64,000 bases of DNA, from assembly GCA_900169235.1 (NCBI GenBank), contig FWCC01000051.1, positions 1 through 64,000 on the forward strand, written 5' to 3'. The number at the start of each line of letters is the position of its first letter. The first letter of the stretch is position 1. Below are positions 10,739-21,667 of the stretch, piece after piece. Below the pieces are notes generated by a model, which saw nothing but the letters and a program-made list of their open reading frames with translations, searched no databases and was not told the origin of the DNA. A program made the translations under genes and the position numbers. The DNA comes from Zarea fungicola. Lineage: Eukaryota; Ascomycota; Sordariomycetes; Hypocreales; Cordycipitaceae.

Positions 10739-12564
10739 CGCCAAGGCACAGTTTTGGTCTTGGTTACAATGCTAGAGGTGGATGGAATTAATTACCCTAG
10801 ATACAGGGACTTTAAACTGCAAAAGTATGATGAAAATGACTAGCCTCGGACTGGCATGCATTTTTCCGTCTGAGGCTGAGTTCCAGTTGATGTCGAAAAG
10901 GCGCTTTTACAAAACTGTGATTGGCTCCACCGCGAGGCCATCACTGTTGGTACGAGGCACAGTATGAGAATGGCGTCTCCCAGAAAGTATGTTGCTGGTA
11001 ACTTGATGATAGATTCAAAATCTAGCCACTGGTGGTGGAGGAATTCCTCCTCTGTATACAGCAATTCGGAAGCAGGGAAAACAAACAACAACGAGGAATC
11101 TCTCTTTCCTCCTCAGCTGCCGGGATGACTTCGTATCCAGAGCATGAATTGCTGGATACGCTGCTTGACTTGAGTCAGCAGTCACAACAACCACGAAAGC
11201 AACGATCCTTGGCAAGGCACATTTGTTGCTTGTGCAGGGTCTAATATGACACTGTATTACAGTTATAAAGCTAATAGCTTCAACTACTTGATAGAAGAAA
11301 TGAGCAATCTTACCCCAACGTTTATGAATTCTCCGATAGGTCAATCTATCTGGTCCACAACCTTTGGAGAGCCATGCTTCTAGACCCTCGAAACTACGAC
11401 TTGCATCTAATCGGACTAGATTGAAGATCCGTAAGTGGCGCCTCGGATGCCGCACCTCCGTTCGCACCTCTGTCAGAACCGCCGTCCGCACCACCATCCG
11501 CACCCCGTCTACGGTCTACCTCGCTGGTATACCCACAAGCTTTGCCTAAATCGCATGCCACCATGATATCGTTACTGCACAGCTAACAGATATAAGCCTC
11601 GTGTTCATAGATTATCCCTTCCCTCGCCGCGACAGTTGTGGCAGAGGCGCAGCGACAGAGTTTTAGAGGACACTGTTGTGTGCTTGCCAAGCAATCGACT
11701 GTTTTCCCCCTATATTCGGAGCACCTGGCCAACATATTAATCCCTGCGATTCAATGTCTTGTTAGCTGGAGCGCCACGTCGCAGCCTGCTCACTCACTTC
11801 CATACCTTGCATGTAAGTTGACGAACCCCACAACAAGCTCCACCGTCTAATTAAAACGCAGGTAACAAACCGTTGAAAGAAAAGAGAAGCCTGCTCGGCT
11901 CTCGTCGTGTCACTGGTTAGTAGCGTTGCCGCCTACGGAGTACTCAGTCCCACATTCAGCTGTCAAGTGATTTTAACCAGCTTCGCTTCCGCTACCCCGA
12001 GCGAATGCTAGTCGGCTGATGAGAATAGCGCGGAGCAACTCTGCGTCACATTTTCTCCTGCATAGTTAATAATCAGTTGACCGAGCTTGAACCATTTTAT
12101 TGCAGTTGTACTAAAACCATGAGCCAATTGCCGAGTCATTGGTGTCTAGCTGCATTTACGCAGTAGTTGATAATTGGCGCGTGTTTTACGATAGGAATGT
12201 GGCTTGTACAATAATAAGCACTATCCAAGCCCGTCAATTCTTCGCTCCAGTTTTGGACAGCGAATTTCCATAATGGGTTCCCTGGTTCTGATACGTTGGC
12301 CCAGACCTCGAATTCGTTTCTTTCATCCAATCACATTGCACTTAAATACGTAACTTTGTGTGCCATGTGGCTGCTTGCACATAAAACCTCGATGAATCTG
12401 CTTATGTTGCGATACCCGTCCTTACACATTGATCATTCTTCTGGTTGACACCATTACAAAATCGAACGACGGAATTGTTTATCTTGAGCTGTTTATCAGG
12501 TCTTGGGAGGACAGGTTTGCTCTGCGTCGGCTCGGAAATTCAAGAATCACTCGCCAGCACAAGC
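10739..12564. other. Gene-poor stretch upstream of gasdermin-like and P450 genes
   Basis: About 1.8 kb with only short frames lacking recognisable domains. A short GC-rich array with repeated CGCACC-like steps lies near 11450-11515, and TACGGAGTA at 11934-11942. The region must contain the promoters of the two divergent flanking genes. Confidence 0.5.
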
Positions 12565-14367
12565 ATGGAGGCTACGGGCATCTTTCAGAAAGCCATGGCA
12601 GACTGGCCAGTAGCGTCAATCATGCTAACTGCAACAGCTCTTCTCGTATTGCAGTTTGCGGTCCGACTATATCGACAACGCCGCTTCTTTCGAGATTTGG
12701 TAATCGACACCACCCTCTTACACCAGTGAGAGCGTTAACACTGGTTGTAAAATTGCTAACAACATCTAGCCAGGCCCTCCACACTCCTTCCTATGGGGTC
12801 ACCTTGCCGCCCTCGGCCCTATTTCCCACATGTTCCCAGTCAACTGCCACCCACAAACGTATTATACCGAAGTAGCACGCAAGTATAATCTCAAGGGCAT
12901 ATTCTACCTCGATCTATGGCCAATTGCGCCATCGCAAGTTGTGCTCACAGACCCATCCCTGCTCGAGGAAGTTAGCGTCAAGAATCCTCTAGCCCAGCAC
13001 AAAATAAGTGATGATTTTATGGCTCCCATCACAGGTCGCAATAATATCGCAACATCCAATGGTCTGGTTTGGAAGAAGCTCCATAAGTCCATGGCTCCCA
13101 CCTTCTCGTGGTCGCATATTCGCAGCTTAACGGGAGTCATGGTAGAGGAGTGCCAGCAGTTTCGTAAAACGCTCGACGAGAAAGCGGCTACCGGAGAAGT
13201 CTTTTGTTTCGAGCACTTGGGCTCCAAACTGACGTTTGATATCATCGCACGAGTGGTATTTAATGTGAGGCTCCATGCGCAGACAACTGGTAGCGCAACG
13301 CTGGACGACCTAAAGGAATTGACCAGGTTGGCAAGCGCAGGGACAGATATCACACTGCAGTTTAACCCTATTGCCAGCTCTAAAATGTGGTTAAATAGAC
13401 AAAGGGTGCTGAAGCGTCTAGATCCGATTATCCGAAACCAGATCGAGGAGCGGTTCGACTTACTGAGAGGGCAGGGCGTCGTGCCAAGCAAGAAGGACAC
13501 AGATAGCATTTTGGACCTGATGCTCAGGGATGATCTTGCTAAAGATATGGAGACTAGCAGCAAGCTGTCTGAAGATGATATGCAACTGCTTGTCACAAAG
13601 TAAGTTCTCTATTTCTAGCGTTGGCCCTGACTCCAAGCTCACCTCTACCCAGCATCAAAGCGCTTCTGATCGGTGGCCAGGGCACAACCATCGATTCTCT
13701 GTGCGTAAGTAAAACCCCGCCCAGCGTCGTGAATCTACTGATAAAATAGTTCATATACATGCTATTATCCAAATTCCCTAGGGCAGTGCAAGCTCTCCGT
13801 ACCGAACACTCCAGCGTTCTTGGCACCAGTCACCAAGCAACAGTGGATACTCTCGTCGCATCGCCTGAAAAGCTTCAGTCTCTTCCTTATACCGAGGCCG
13901 TCATTAAAGAAACCCTTCGTCTGTTCCCAGTCGGGTTTGGTGTCCGAAGTGCCCCTACAGGCGCAACGCTTAGCTACGACAGCCGACTGTTCCCCATCGA
14001 CAGGAACCTCGGCGTTGTTCTCCAAGGCCACGACGTCCACTACAACCCTGCTTACTTTCCTGACCCAACACTCTTCAAACCTGAACGATGGTTGGAGAAC
14101 GAGATTCCCAAGTCTTATTTCCGCACTTTTGGAAGGGGATTGAGGGGCTGTATGGGCCTGAATCTGGCGATGAACAAGATGAAGGTCATTTTGGCCATGA
14201 CGGTCCGGGACTTTGACTTTCAATGTGCAGATCTGAAGGCGAATGAACAGCCAAGGGGTATGCACACTGACTTGGACTTGATTTTTGGTGATAAAGTTTT
14301 CCAGGAATTGGGATTGGAAGCAAAGCCTAGAGGCGGCATGAAGATGACCGTAAAGAGGGCTCGTTAA
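12565..14367 (+). CDS. Cytochrome P450 monooxygenase
   Basis: Four exons (12565-12699, 12770-13599, 13653-13704, 13750-14367) give 544 residues. The protein starts with a membrane anchor (about residues 15-35, IMLTATALLVLQFAV), then the proline hinge PGPP right after intron 1. The I-helix oxygen-binding motif GGQGTT is encoded by the tiny 52-bp third exon. The K-helix ExxR is seen as ETLR, the PERW motif is present, and the haem loop reads FGRGLRGCMG with the cysteine ligand. All core motifs are intact, so this should be an active microsomal P450. The overall look recalls CYP59-like enzymes of fungal secondary metabolism, but that is an impression only. No biosynthetic core enzyme sits next to it; the PKS is about 19 kb away with unrelated genes between, so a shared pathway is not supported. 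Confidence 0.92.
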
Positions 14368-14943
14368 ATTTCCTACACGCTAGGTCCAAAGGATACCTTT
14401 TACATCAAGGCAAAACGAAAGACGAGTCTTTCTATGCGGGCAGTATTAACACGCTGAATTGAGTATTATTATGATATTGCTCCAGAAATGCCGCCCTCGT
14501 AGATAACGGACATTCCTTTACGGTAACTTTGGGCGGGCACTCTTCACAACATTTCTCACGGTGTTTGCCAACCATAGCCTGCGCATTAGCGTTCGGGCGT
14601 GTCTGCCGTGATATTCTGTTGACCATGCGCATCCCCTTGACAAGGAAAGACTTATCTAGAGTGAAAGTGTTGGTGGCGCAGGGCAGGGATGCTGGCTGAT
14701 AGCCCAGCTGAAAACTCGCCAGTGAGAAACTACAGTAGCCCATTATGGGCGCTTTGCACGGCGGAAATGATCGCTTCTATCAGGCAACCACTGCGTGAGT
14801 ACGGAGTAAATAGATTCCGATTATAATACCAGCTTAAAAGCATCTGGAATGCAATCGTCTTGAATCGAGCCCTCGTTTGGGTCAACTAACATTGTATCAT
14901 TTTACATTCACTCACTTGCAAGGCACTTCTAACATTCAAAACC
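14368..14943. other. Intergenic, no gene seen
   Basis: Holds the P450 3' end and the promoter of the reductase gene. Contains TACGGAGTA at 14800-14808, a half-site of the palindrome at 22985. No conserved frame was seen. Confidence 0.5.
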
Positions 14944-15570
14944 ATGGGCAAAATATTCGTCAACATTGGACTTAGTCTCGATGGCTACATGGCACCAGAA
15001 GGCATGGCCCTGGACCACTGGGAGCAGCCCGAGTACAAAAACTGGGCTGCAAAATGGGGAACGATGATGTCCTGGATCCTGAATCAGGACTACTTCCGCC
15101 AGACCCACAAGATGGGATCCGGAGGTGAAACGGGCGAGGTCAATGATATGCTTCGCAAGACCGTGGAGCGCACGGGCGCCAGTATCATGGGCAAGAGGAT
15201 GTTTGACGGCGGCGCACGCTCTTGGCCTGAGGAGGCACCGTTCCACACGCCCGTCTACGTTCTTACCCACGAAAAAAGGGAACCATGGGTGAGGCCCGGA
15301 GGGACAACATTTTTCTTCATCAATGATGGTCCAGAACGTGCCCTGGAGCTGGCTCGGGAGGCTGCAGGCGACCGTGATGTGCGCATTGCCGGCGGAGCGG
15401 ATGTGGTCCAGCAGTACCTGAACTTGGGTGTCGTTGATGAGCTGGAAGTTGCCCTGGCGCCCGTCTTGTTCAATAATGGGCGTCGATTGTTTGAGAATCT
15501 AAGCGAACCCGGACCGTCCTTTCGCGTTGAAAGCGTTCTGCACGACCCGCGAGCTACACACATACGTTAA
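14944..15570 (+). CDS. RibD C-terminal/dihydrofolate-reductase-like family protein
   Basis: An intronless 208-residue frame whose ATG sits in a strong context (ACCATGG). The N-terminus IFVNIGLSLDGYMA is the typical start of the RibD_C/DHFR-like fold. GASIMGKRMFDGG and the nucleotide-binding IAGGADVVQQYL segment follow, with the closing LAPVLFNNGRRLFENL and ATHIR. Such proteins bind NADPH and reduce pterin- or pyrimidine-like substrates, but members like this are usually uncharacterised. There is no targeting signal, so it is likely cytosolic. The C-terminus stops a few residues earlier than many bacterial homologues. The family is mainly bacterial and the gene has no intron, which hints at old horizontal acquisition; only a phylogeny could show this. 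Confidence 0.88.
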   Translation: MGKIFVNIGLSLDGYMAPEGMALDHWEQPEYKNWAAKWGTMMSWILNQDYFRQTHKMGSGGETGEVNDMLRKTVERTGASIMGKRMFDGGARSWPEEAPFHTPVYVLTHEKREPWVRPGGTTFFFINDGPERALELAREAAGDRDVRIAGGADVVQQYLNLGVVDELEVALAPVLFNNGRRLFENLSEPGPSFRVESVLHDPRATHIR

Positions 15571-16392
15571 ATTTGCCAGTAACGGTTGACGTTCGTGAGT
15601 GCCACTTGACCTTTTATCTTAACTAGCTAGTATTTCCTGCATTGATCTTGATATCAGAAACATGTGGCTAATAGCATGTCAAACAGTAGAAACGATTGCC
15701 GGATAGTTGCGAGACGGACGTGGAGAATTGGTTTTGAACATACGTAAACGGCTACGCTCTAGAGCTCGCACTATTCAATTGGCCCAATCTCTATGGCAAT
15801 GTGAATTAATCGCAATTTTTCGCGATGAGTGGGGCCAAGTTTAATAGTAGAAAATCGCATTTGTGATCTCCTTTGACGACTCTTGTAGCTACTGGTTTTG
15901 GTTCTTTTATGTAACGTCTCATCTATTTTCGGTGACGCTCAGGATCTAGCCGACTATCGTCGCCCGGCTGTTTCCCATTCCTTCTATTGATATATTGCAG
16001 TATGTAGAGGCAGTTAAGGCAATCTCAATACAGTTACTCAATTACCTGATAAAGAAGATGCAACAGCTTTACCGGTTAGGTCCTTGATGTATAGTTACTG
16101 TGCTCTTTACTGTTCTGAGATCCCCTCAAGCAGCGCTGAAAGCTCAGACTCGCAGAGATTATTATGCATCACTGTTGTAATTCCGATGTTACAGGTAGAA
16201 TGGCATTTGAAAGCTGTATTCTATATGAATGGTTGATGAATAGGTAGGTAACACAGAGACCTAAAAATATCAGGCTATAACCAGCGGCCGGGTATCCCCT
16301 GCATTCAATATATACCTTCTAGGTCCCTGACAGCTGAACACTTCCCGAACCCTGTCATCATGGACAGAGACAAGCATACGCAGCGGACTCTC
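15571..16392. other. Intergenic between convergent genes, nothing recognised
   Basis: About 820 bp of AT-rich sequence between the stop codons of the reductase and the HsbA-like gene. No frame with conserved features was seen on either strand. Confidence 0.5.
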
Positions 16393-17014
16393 CTAGTATA
16401 TACGAGAGTCGCCAAATTCTTGCAATGCACTGTTAATGCCCTCCAACGCAATTGCTGCGTCTCTGTCACACTTTGTAGCCGACCCCGAATCGTGAAAACT
16501 CCAGTATAGCATGTTGAATGCCCATGCCAGCCGATTGGCTTCCAAACCTAGATCAAAATCTGCATTGAAGGCATCGTTGTCGTCATGGAACGTAGGGAGT
16601 GCAATCAGCGTGTCTGTCGCGTAACGGCCAGCCTCGGTAATCTTTGGCAGGGAGGCACACAAGGCGGCCTTTTGCTCGTCTGTCAAGGCACCAATGGAAA
16701 TGTCACCCGAATTCTGCGGGAAGGCATCAGAAACCCTTGCTAGTGCAGCTTGTAGGCTCTGCGGAGAGTTAGAATGAGCTCATCAAAGTGGCGAGCTGAT
16801 TATAACATACGTTGTCAAAGGCAATCACGTTTTTAGCGTTCAAGGTCGGAGTATCTTTCTGCAGTTGGATTCTGACGTCGCCTGCAGCATTTAGAGTAGC
16901 CACCAATGTGTCCAACAATTGAAGCGATTGGACTGCTGAAATCTCTGGCTGTGCAGCGAGTCCACCTGAGGCTGACATGGCCAAGGCACCCAACGAAATG
17001 GACTTGAACTGCAT
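16393..17014 (-). CDS. Secreted cell-wall protein, HsbA-like
   Basis: Two exons (17014-16811, 16758-16393), with a 52-bp intron of good consensus, give 189 residues. A signal peptide occupies about residues 1-20 (MQFKSISLGALAMSASGGLAA). The mature protein is small, largely helical and acidic, with regularly spaced hydrophobic residues and two cysteines near the middle and end. This recalls the hydrophobic surface-binding protein A (HsbA)/Mp1-like galactomannoprotein family, which coats hyphae and binds hydrophobic surfaces. The gene model is convincing; the family call is only moderate. There is no GPI signal at the C-terminus, so it is probably released or loosely wall-bound. Confidence 0.78.
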
Positions 17015-17110
17015 ATTGAATGTTTGGTGGACGTAGCTGGCGTGCTGAGGCAGGAAAATATCGGTGGGCTGCCACTGAGATAAGTTTGAGAAGCAATAGC
17101 TCCAGTCCAG

Positions 17111-17120
17111 ATATATATAT
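17111..17120 (-). promoter_or_regulatory. TATA-like element of the HsbA-like gene
   Basis: A run of ATATATATAT about 100 bp upstream of the ATG at 17014, at a usual distance for a fungal core promoter. Inference from position and composition only. Confidence 0.35.
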
Positions 17121-20100
17121 GCGCCGCAGTTTATATAGAATACACAGTCAACGTTAGTACCAACCGTCTCTCCACAGGTCAGATTACTGTCGCATTCACC
17201 GAAGTTGACAATTAATTTTCCGCCTATCGACGCTCCTCTCTCTGGCCGAAGAGTTGGACAATAAAGTTAAACGTGGCCTAGTTCCAGCGCCAGCGGTACA
17301 TCGGGAGCCGGTTGCCCCGGTTCGGCGTAATTATTAAAAATACCACGACCAATTCATAAGACCGGGTGGGGGCAACGAAACGCACAGTGTCGATATATTG
17401 TAAATAATAATGGCATATTCAAATGCTCGCCCATTGAAGTCATACTCACAGCAATCAGTAAACAGAAGATCTAGTATGCGCTGCCGCAATGGCACCAAAA
17501 GCTCAAGACTTGTGGCAACAAAATACGGCCTTCTTGAGTCACAACTTAGCACTCTGGCATTAGAAGCAATGCTATGAGAAAGAGACACCAGCTATGGATA
17601 TGGGGCTGAATCAGCAAATTGCTAAGCAATATATTCGCAACATAGTGCCAGCACTAATCCTGCAATGGTACCAAGACTGCGCCTGGGCATGGACAAAACC
17701 CACATGAGCCGTCTACCGAAGTGACCTTGAGAGCGTGCGTTGTGGGACAATATTCGACATTACTTAAAGTCAGACGATGTACCTAAGAAACTTTCCCAAG
17801 TAATGGTAGGCAAAAGCCTTCGCAGTCAAACATATAAGCAAAGACTGCATGTATACAACAGGACAATATTAGGTCAGTTGCATGTGGGTGGCAGGTCGCT
17901 CCAACTCTTGGATATAATAAATATCTCTGCGTCTAGTTTGGCACAATTGCAAACTTTGAAGAAAAATAATGCTTGTGGGCCGTTGGGCTGAAACTTGTCT
18001 GCCTTATCGTGGAGAAGCAACTTTTTCGCCATCAAATACAACGACTTACGAATTCAATTGGGCTCGGCTGGCGACTGGATGACAAAAACTGCTGAGATGG
18101 ACGGTAGTCTCTCCACTACTCACTAAAATTTGCCGTGGATCAAGGCCGAGAGTTGTATTAGTTCCTGCGATCAATCCTCGCAAATCGATCCTTTGCCGTA
18201 AGTTCAATACGTGTACTGTCCATGCCATTAAAAAAGACAAAAACTTCGTCGAAGATGGTTTAGTTAAACGTGTGCCAACTGCCAAAGTATACTTCTACTT
18301 GCGATAGATACCGCCATGCTAAATAGCGGAAATGTGCCTTTCAAGGTTGAGGCCCATCGCGCTTATGGCTTTGGAGAAGTCAACACCACATTGTTGCCCT
18401 TCTTCAATCTCTTAATAAGGGTTCCAACAGTGAACCATTTCCCATTTCGAGGCAAAAATTCTATACCAGCTTAGAAATAATGCGGATAACAAGAGGAGAT
18501 AGCGAAGCGTGCTTTGCGAGTGAGTTGGGCGCAGGGCGAAGTGGCGAACTGTTCATTATTTAGATGAGCTTGAACATTCAATTGTTTAGTTTTCAAGAGG
18601 GACAGGTGCTTGGTAGGGATGGAAGCTGACTTGTGCGGACGAGTGTGGTTAAAACCAACAGTCCAAGATGGACAGATCTGACAAGGACACTCCAGATAAT
18701 AGCAGCCATGGGGCATACCCATCACGTCCCTGACTATCCATGGGCGCTAGTTTAGCTTGTTACATGAAATTGAATCTATTAAAATTCTCTTCGGCCAAGA
18801 ACCAAGGACCGGGCAGGCATGTCAACAGTAGATCGTGTTCAAGTATTTTGTCCGATCTATATTAGGCAATTTTTAGGATGTTAGCTTGTGTGCTGGTTGT
18901 GCTCTTTTTCTAATATGGTTTGAGAATATAACTAGAAGAATTTGTCTTACTATTAGGTAAGTGCCGGTACAATCACAAGGGTTACACGGCATAGTTGTGA
19001 GGGCTTTAAAGAAGGGAGTGCATATATTTATAATATATATAGGTAGGTCCTATATAGCTAAAGGAATTATCGCTGGCTTCTCCCTTTAAGGTTAAAGCCA
19101 GCTTAGATCTATATACCCGGTCCTTTGTTACGTGCCCTATATTGTTAGGCTCCATGATTTCTTCATTGGTGCCCTGGTAATAGTACTGAGAGGGCGTCGC
19201 TCATTAGGTCTGTTGGTAATTTGATGATATTAGAAAGGACCCTATAGCTAAGGGAAGAATTCCTGCCCTATATATAGGAATTTAGAAGCCGAAAAAATCA
19301 GATAAACAACACAAAGGAAACTAATTTGCAGCCGCCGTTATGGCCTGATGTTCTTCGGATCCGGTGTTTACTGACGGAAGCCTGCAGCAGGCGTCAAGCT
19401 TCCATGGATATTTTGCTTGAAAACGAGTACAACAGTCACAACAGTACATACTATGGCTAGCCAGAGTTGGAAAAATCTAGTCACTGAATGCACTCCTTTG
19501 ATGATGCCATCGTTCCTCATCAACATTCCCAAACAGTCGCCCTAGATATCGGAGGAAATTCAGTGGCATTTTCTGGAGTCACACTAGTATTAACGTCAAT
19601 CTACTGCAGCCGGCCCTGTAGTACTGTGGGAGAAACTGGGCTGGGGGTTATATCAGATTAAAGGACAAGCACAGTTGGATAAATTCGGAAACAGTTCACA
19701 TTTCTTCCGAAAAGTTTTCTGTATTAAGCAATAACTCTCTAAGCCCTTTATATAATGGAAATAACTCCGAGGGCTTCTTATATTAGCTGTAAACTCTTAG
19801 TTGGAAATATGCCGTGTTGGTCGTGCCTATGTTGGCTCAATATGAAAACGTTTCGGCGTTACGTTACACAGTACTGAGAGGGCTTCCCTCCGTGATGATA
19901 CTTGCATGACTTGATTCAGATTAATATCAAAATGATGAGTATGAGCTCCTTATATACAGCAAAACGGACAGAAAAAAACAGCAACTATCGCGGCCCTGGC
20001 CTTCGTATCCACGGCGGGCTGCCGTCAGTCAATTTTCACCTCACTCTCATTCTGAGCATGAGTTACAACGACCCTGTCGTCTTAGTATGACGTACTAAGT

Positions 20101-21373
20101 TGAGAATCGCGCAATGCAACGAGCGGATGACTCCGTGAATAGACTCTGTGACTCAGTATGGAGCAGCAACTTGGTCCATTCAAATTGAATCGTCGAGCAA
20201 CCGGACGAAGACACTGTTTGTATTGATGCGAGTTGAAGGCTGTAGTCAGATTTCTTATTTATCGGACAAAAATGAGCGGCATTGTTACTAAACTGGGCTA
20301 CACTGGGCATTGAATGACTTACAGTTGATTGCAGCATCCTGACCTTTCATGTCTAAAAGTCAAAGGACTGCAGACTTTCAAGCTTACAAAGTGTTTGACG
20401 TCCGACTGGAATCTCGTCTAATTCTTTGGTCATGAAATTAATTGCATCCATTTATTTGTAGAATGGCGATTATATCGATACTCCTGGTTCAACGAAAAGT
20501 TCTCAGAGTCACGATGCACAGATGGAGAGGCAACTATAAATTGGTATGCAAAATGTGACTTATGTTATTCTTTGGCTATGTTTCCAGGAGAAATATCCCC
20601 TCTATTCCACTAAAAAGACAGGCAAACTGAATACTATAACTAGCTCTTCATATCCGTGACATGCTGTCGTCGGTCAACTCGCTGCATCCAGGCAGCCAAG
20701 GCTTTGTATCGTGATCAGCACTGCATCGGTACCTGCAGCAGGTGCAATTGAATATTTAATTGGCCTATTTTAATATGTGAATAAGCCGTACTATGGTCGA
20801 TTTGCCTTGGTTAAAAATGCTGAGTCGCTAAATGAAGAAGTTGAGAGACCGTATTCCTCCTGATACGTAGAACTGCGAACATGGCACAAATGTAGACATA
20901 CGACCTGTCGTCCACTTTTCGGCTAATACCCCGCGTCATTCTGCTACCTTTTAATTGTCCTCATGAACTTGCCGTAGGCCACAATCCGGAAGATGGAAAT
21001 GCCGATGATATAATTTCTTACCGATGGAACTGGTTGTAGAATCACACACAGCACAGTAGTGTCTGTAAGCCGGACTACGAGGCCGACTTCACCGGTGTGG
21101 TGGCGCGTTCGGTGGGGGGCCGTCGCGCCGAAGGAACCGTTAGGTTGAATGTACACCGCCTGCGTTCCCGGTAGTTATTCCTTGTCAGACTATAGTCTGT
21201 GGCTTCTCATTAGTTACATTCGCGCATTTGTATGTGTTCAATGTAAAGAGTAGTTCATGAGCAGTTCATGCATGGCTAAAGGCGTTGGGTTGTGTGGCGG
21301 TTTAACTTGGCGTCTCGTTGATTTTGCTACGTTACATATATACTCCTAAAACAACAATAACCAATAGTAGATC
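17121..21373. other. 4.3-kb gene desert with short dispersed repeats
   Basis: No frame longer than about 85 codons, and none with recognisable domains. It contains a hairpin (GCTGGCTT at 19072-19079 with AAGCCAGC at 19095-19102), two exact copies of AGTACTGAGAGGGC (19182 and 19870), and near-copies of a CTATA-GCTAA-GG motif (about 19050 and 19241). This looks like decayed mobile-element sequence, but no transposase relic could be read. Confidence 0.45.
19182..19883. repeat. Direct repeat AGTACTGAGAGGGC, two copies about 690 bp apart
   Basis: Exact 14-bp copies lie at 19182-19195 and 19870-19883, both followed by a partly similar (CTTCCCTC/CGTCGCTC) tail. They could be ends of a decayed element or internal motifs of a repeat family. 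No target-site duplication was recognised. Confidence 0.45.
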
Positions 21374-21381
21374 TATATAAA
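21374..21381 (+). promoter_or_regulatory. TATA box of the small cysteine-rich peptide gene
   Basis: TATATAAA lies about 100 bp upstream of the ATG at 21479, and a second TATATA occurs at 21337. Position and sequence fit a fungal core promoter of a strongly inducible small secreted protein gene. Confidence 0.45.
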
Positions 21382-21478
21382 GATGATAACAATTCCTTCA
21401 TTGCTAGACATATTCTATATTCCAAACACTTCTTTCACTCGTCTTCAGTATTCTCTCACCATTGCTTCAACCGCGAAT

Positions 21479-21667
21479 ATGAAAGTAGTACTATTCGTCT
21501 CTATTTTTGCTGCCGTCGCTTTTGCGGCCGGCATCCCGACTACCGCAGAGCAGAATTTAGAGACTCGGGAGGCTCTTGAGGCTCGTCAACTTAACTGTGC
21601 CAAGTGCAACGGTAAAGCCTGCAGACTGAGCTGCAATAAATTTGGCTGTGTAACCACTTGCGGTTAA
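21479..21667 (+). CDS. Small secreted six-cysteine peptide precursor
   Basis: A 62-residue frame. ATG 21479 is chosen over the upstream in-frame ATG at 21383 because it starts a textbook signal peptide (MKVVLFVSIFAAVAFA). A short acidic propeptide follows, ending EALEAR, and then a mature region of about 26 residues starting QLNC. The mature part has six cysteines with spacing C-x2-C-x4-C-x3-C-x4-C-x3-C, several lysines and glycines, and a final glycine. This layout is typical of small secreted cysteine-rich proteins: antimicrobial peptides, effectors or defensin-like toxins. No known family was recognised. The region around is a gene desert, which suits a fast-evolving effector-type gene. 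Confidence 0.72.
   Translation: MKVVLFVSIFAAVAFAAGIPTTAEQNLETREALEARQLNCAKCNGKACRLSCNKFGCVTTCG

Noticed and set aside
11015..11503. 162-residue minus-strand frame with Arg/Val repeats
   Set aside because: Driven by a short GC-rich repeat; no domain and no support.
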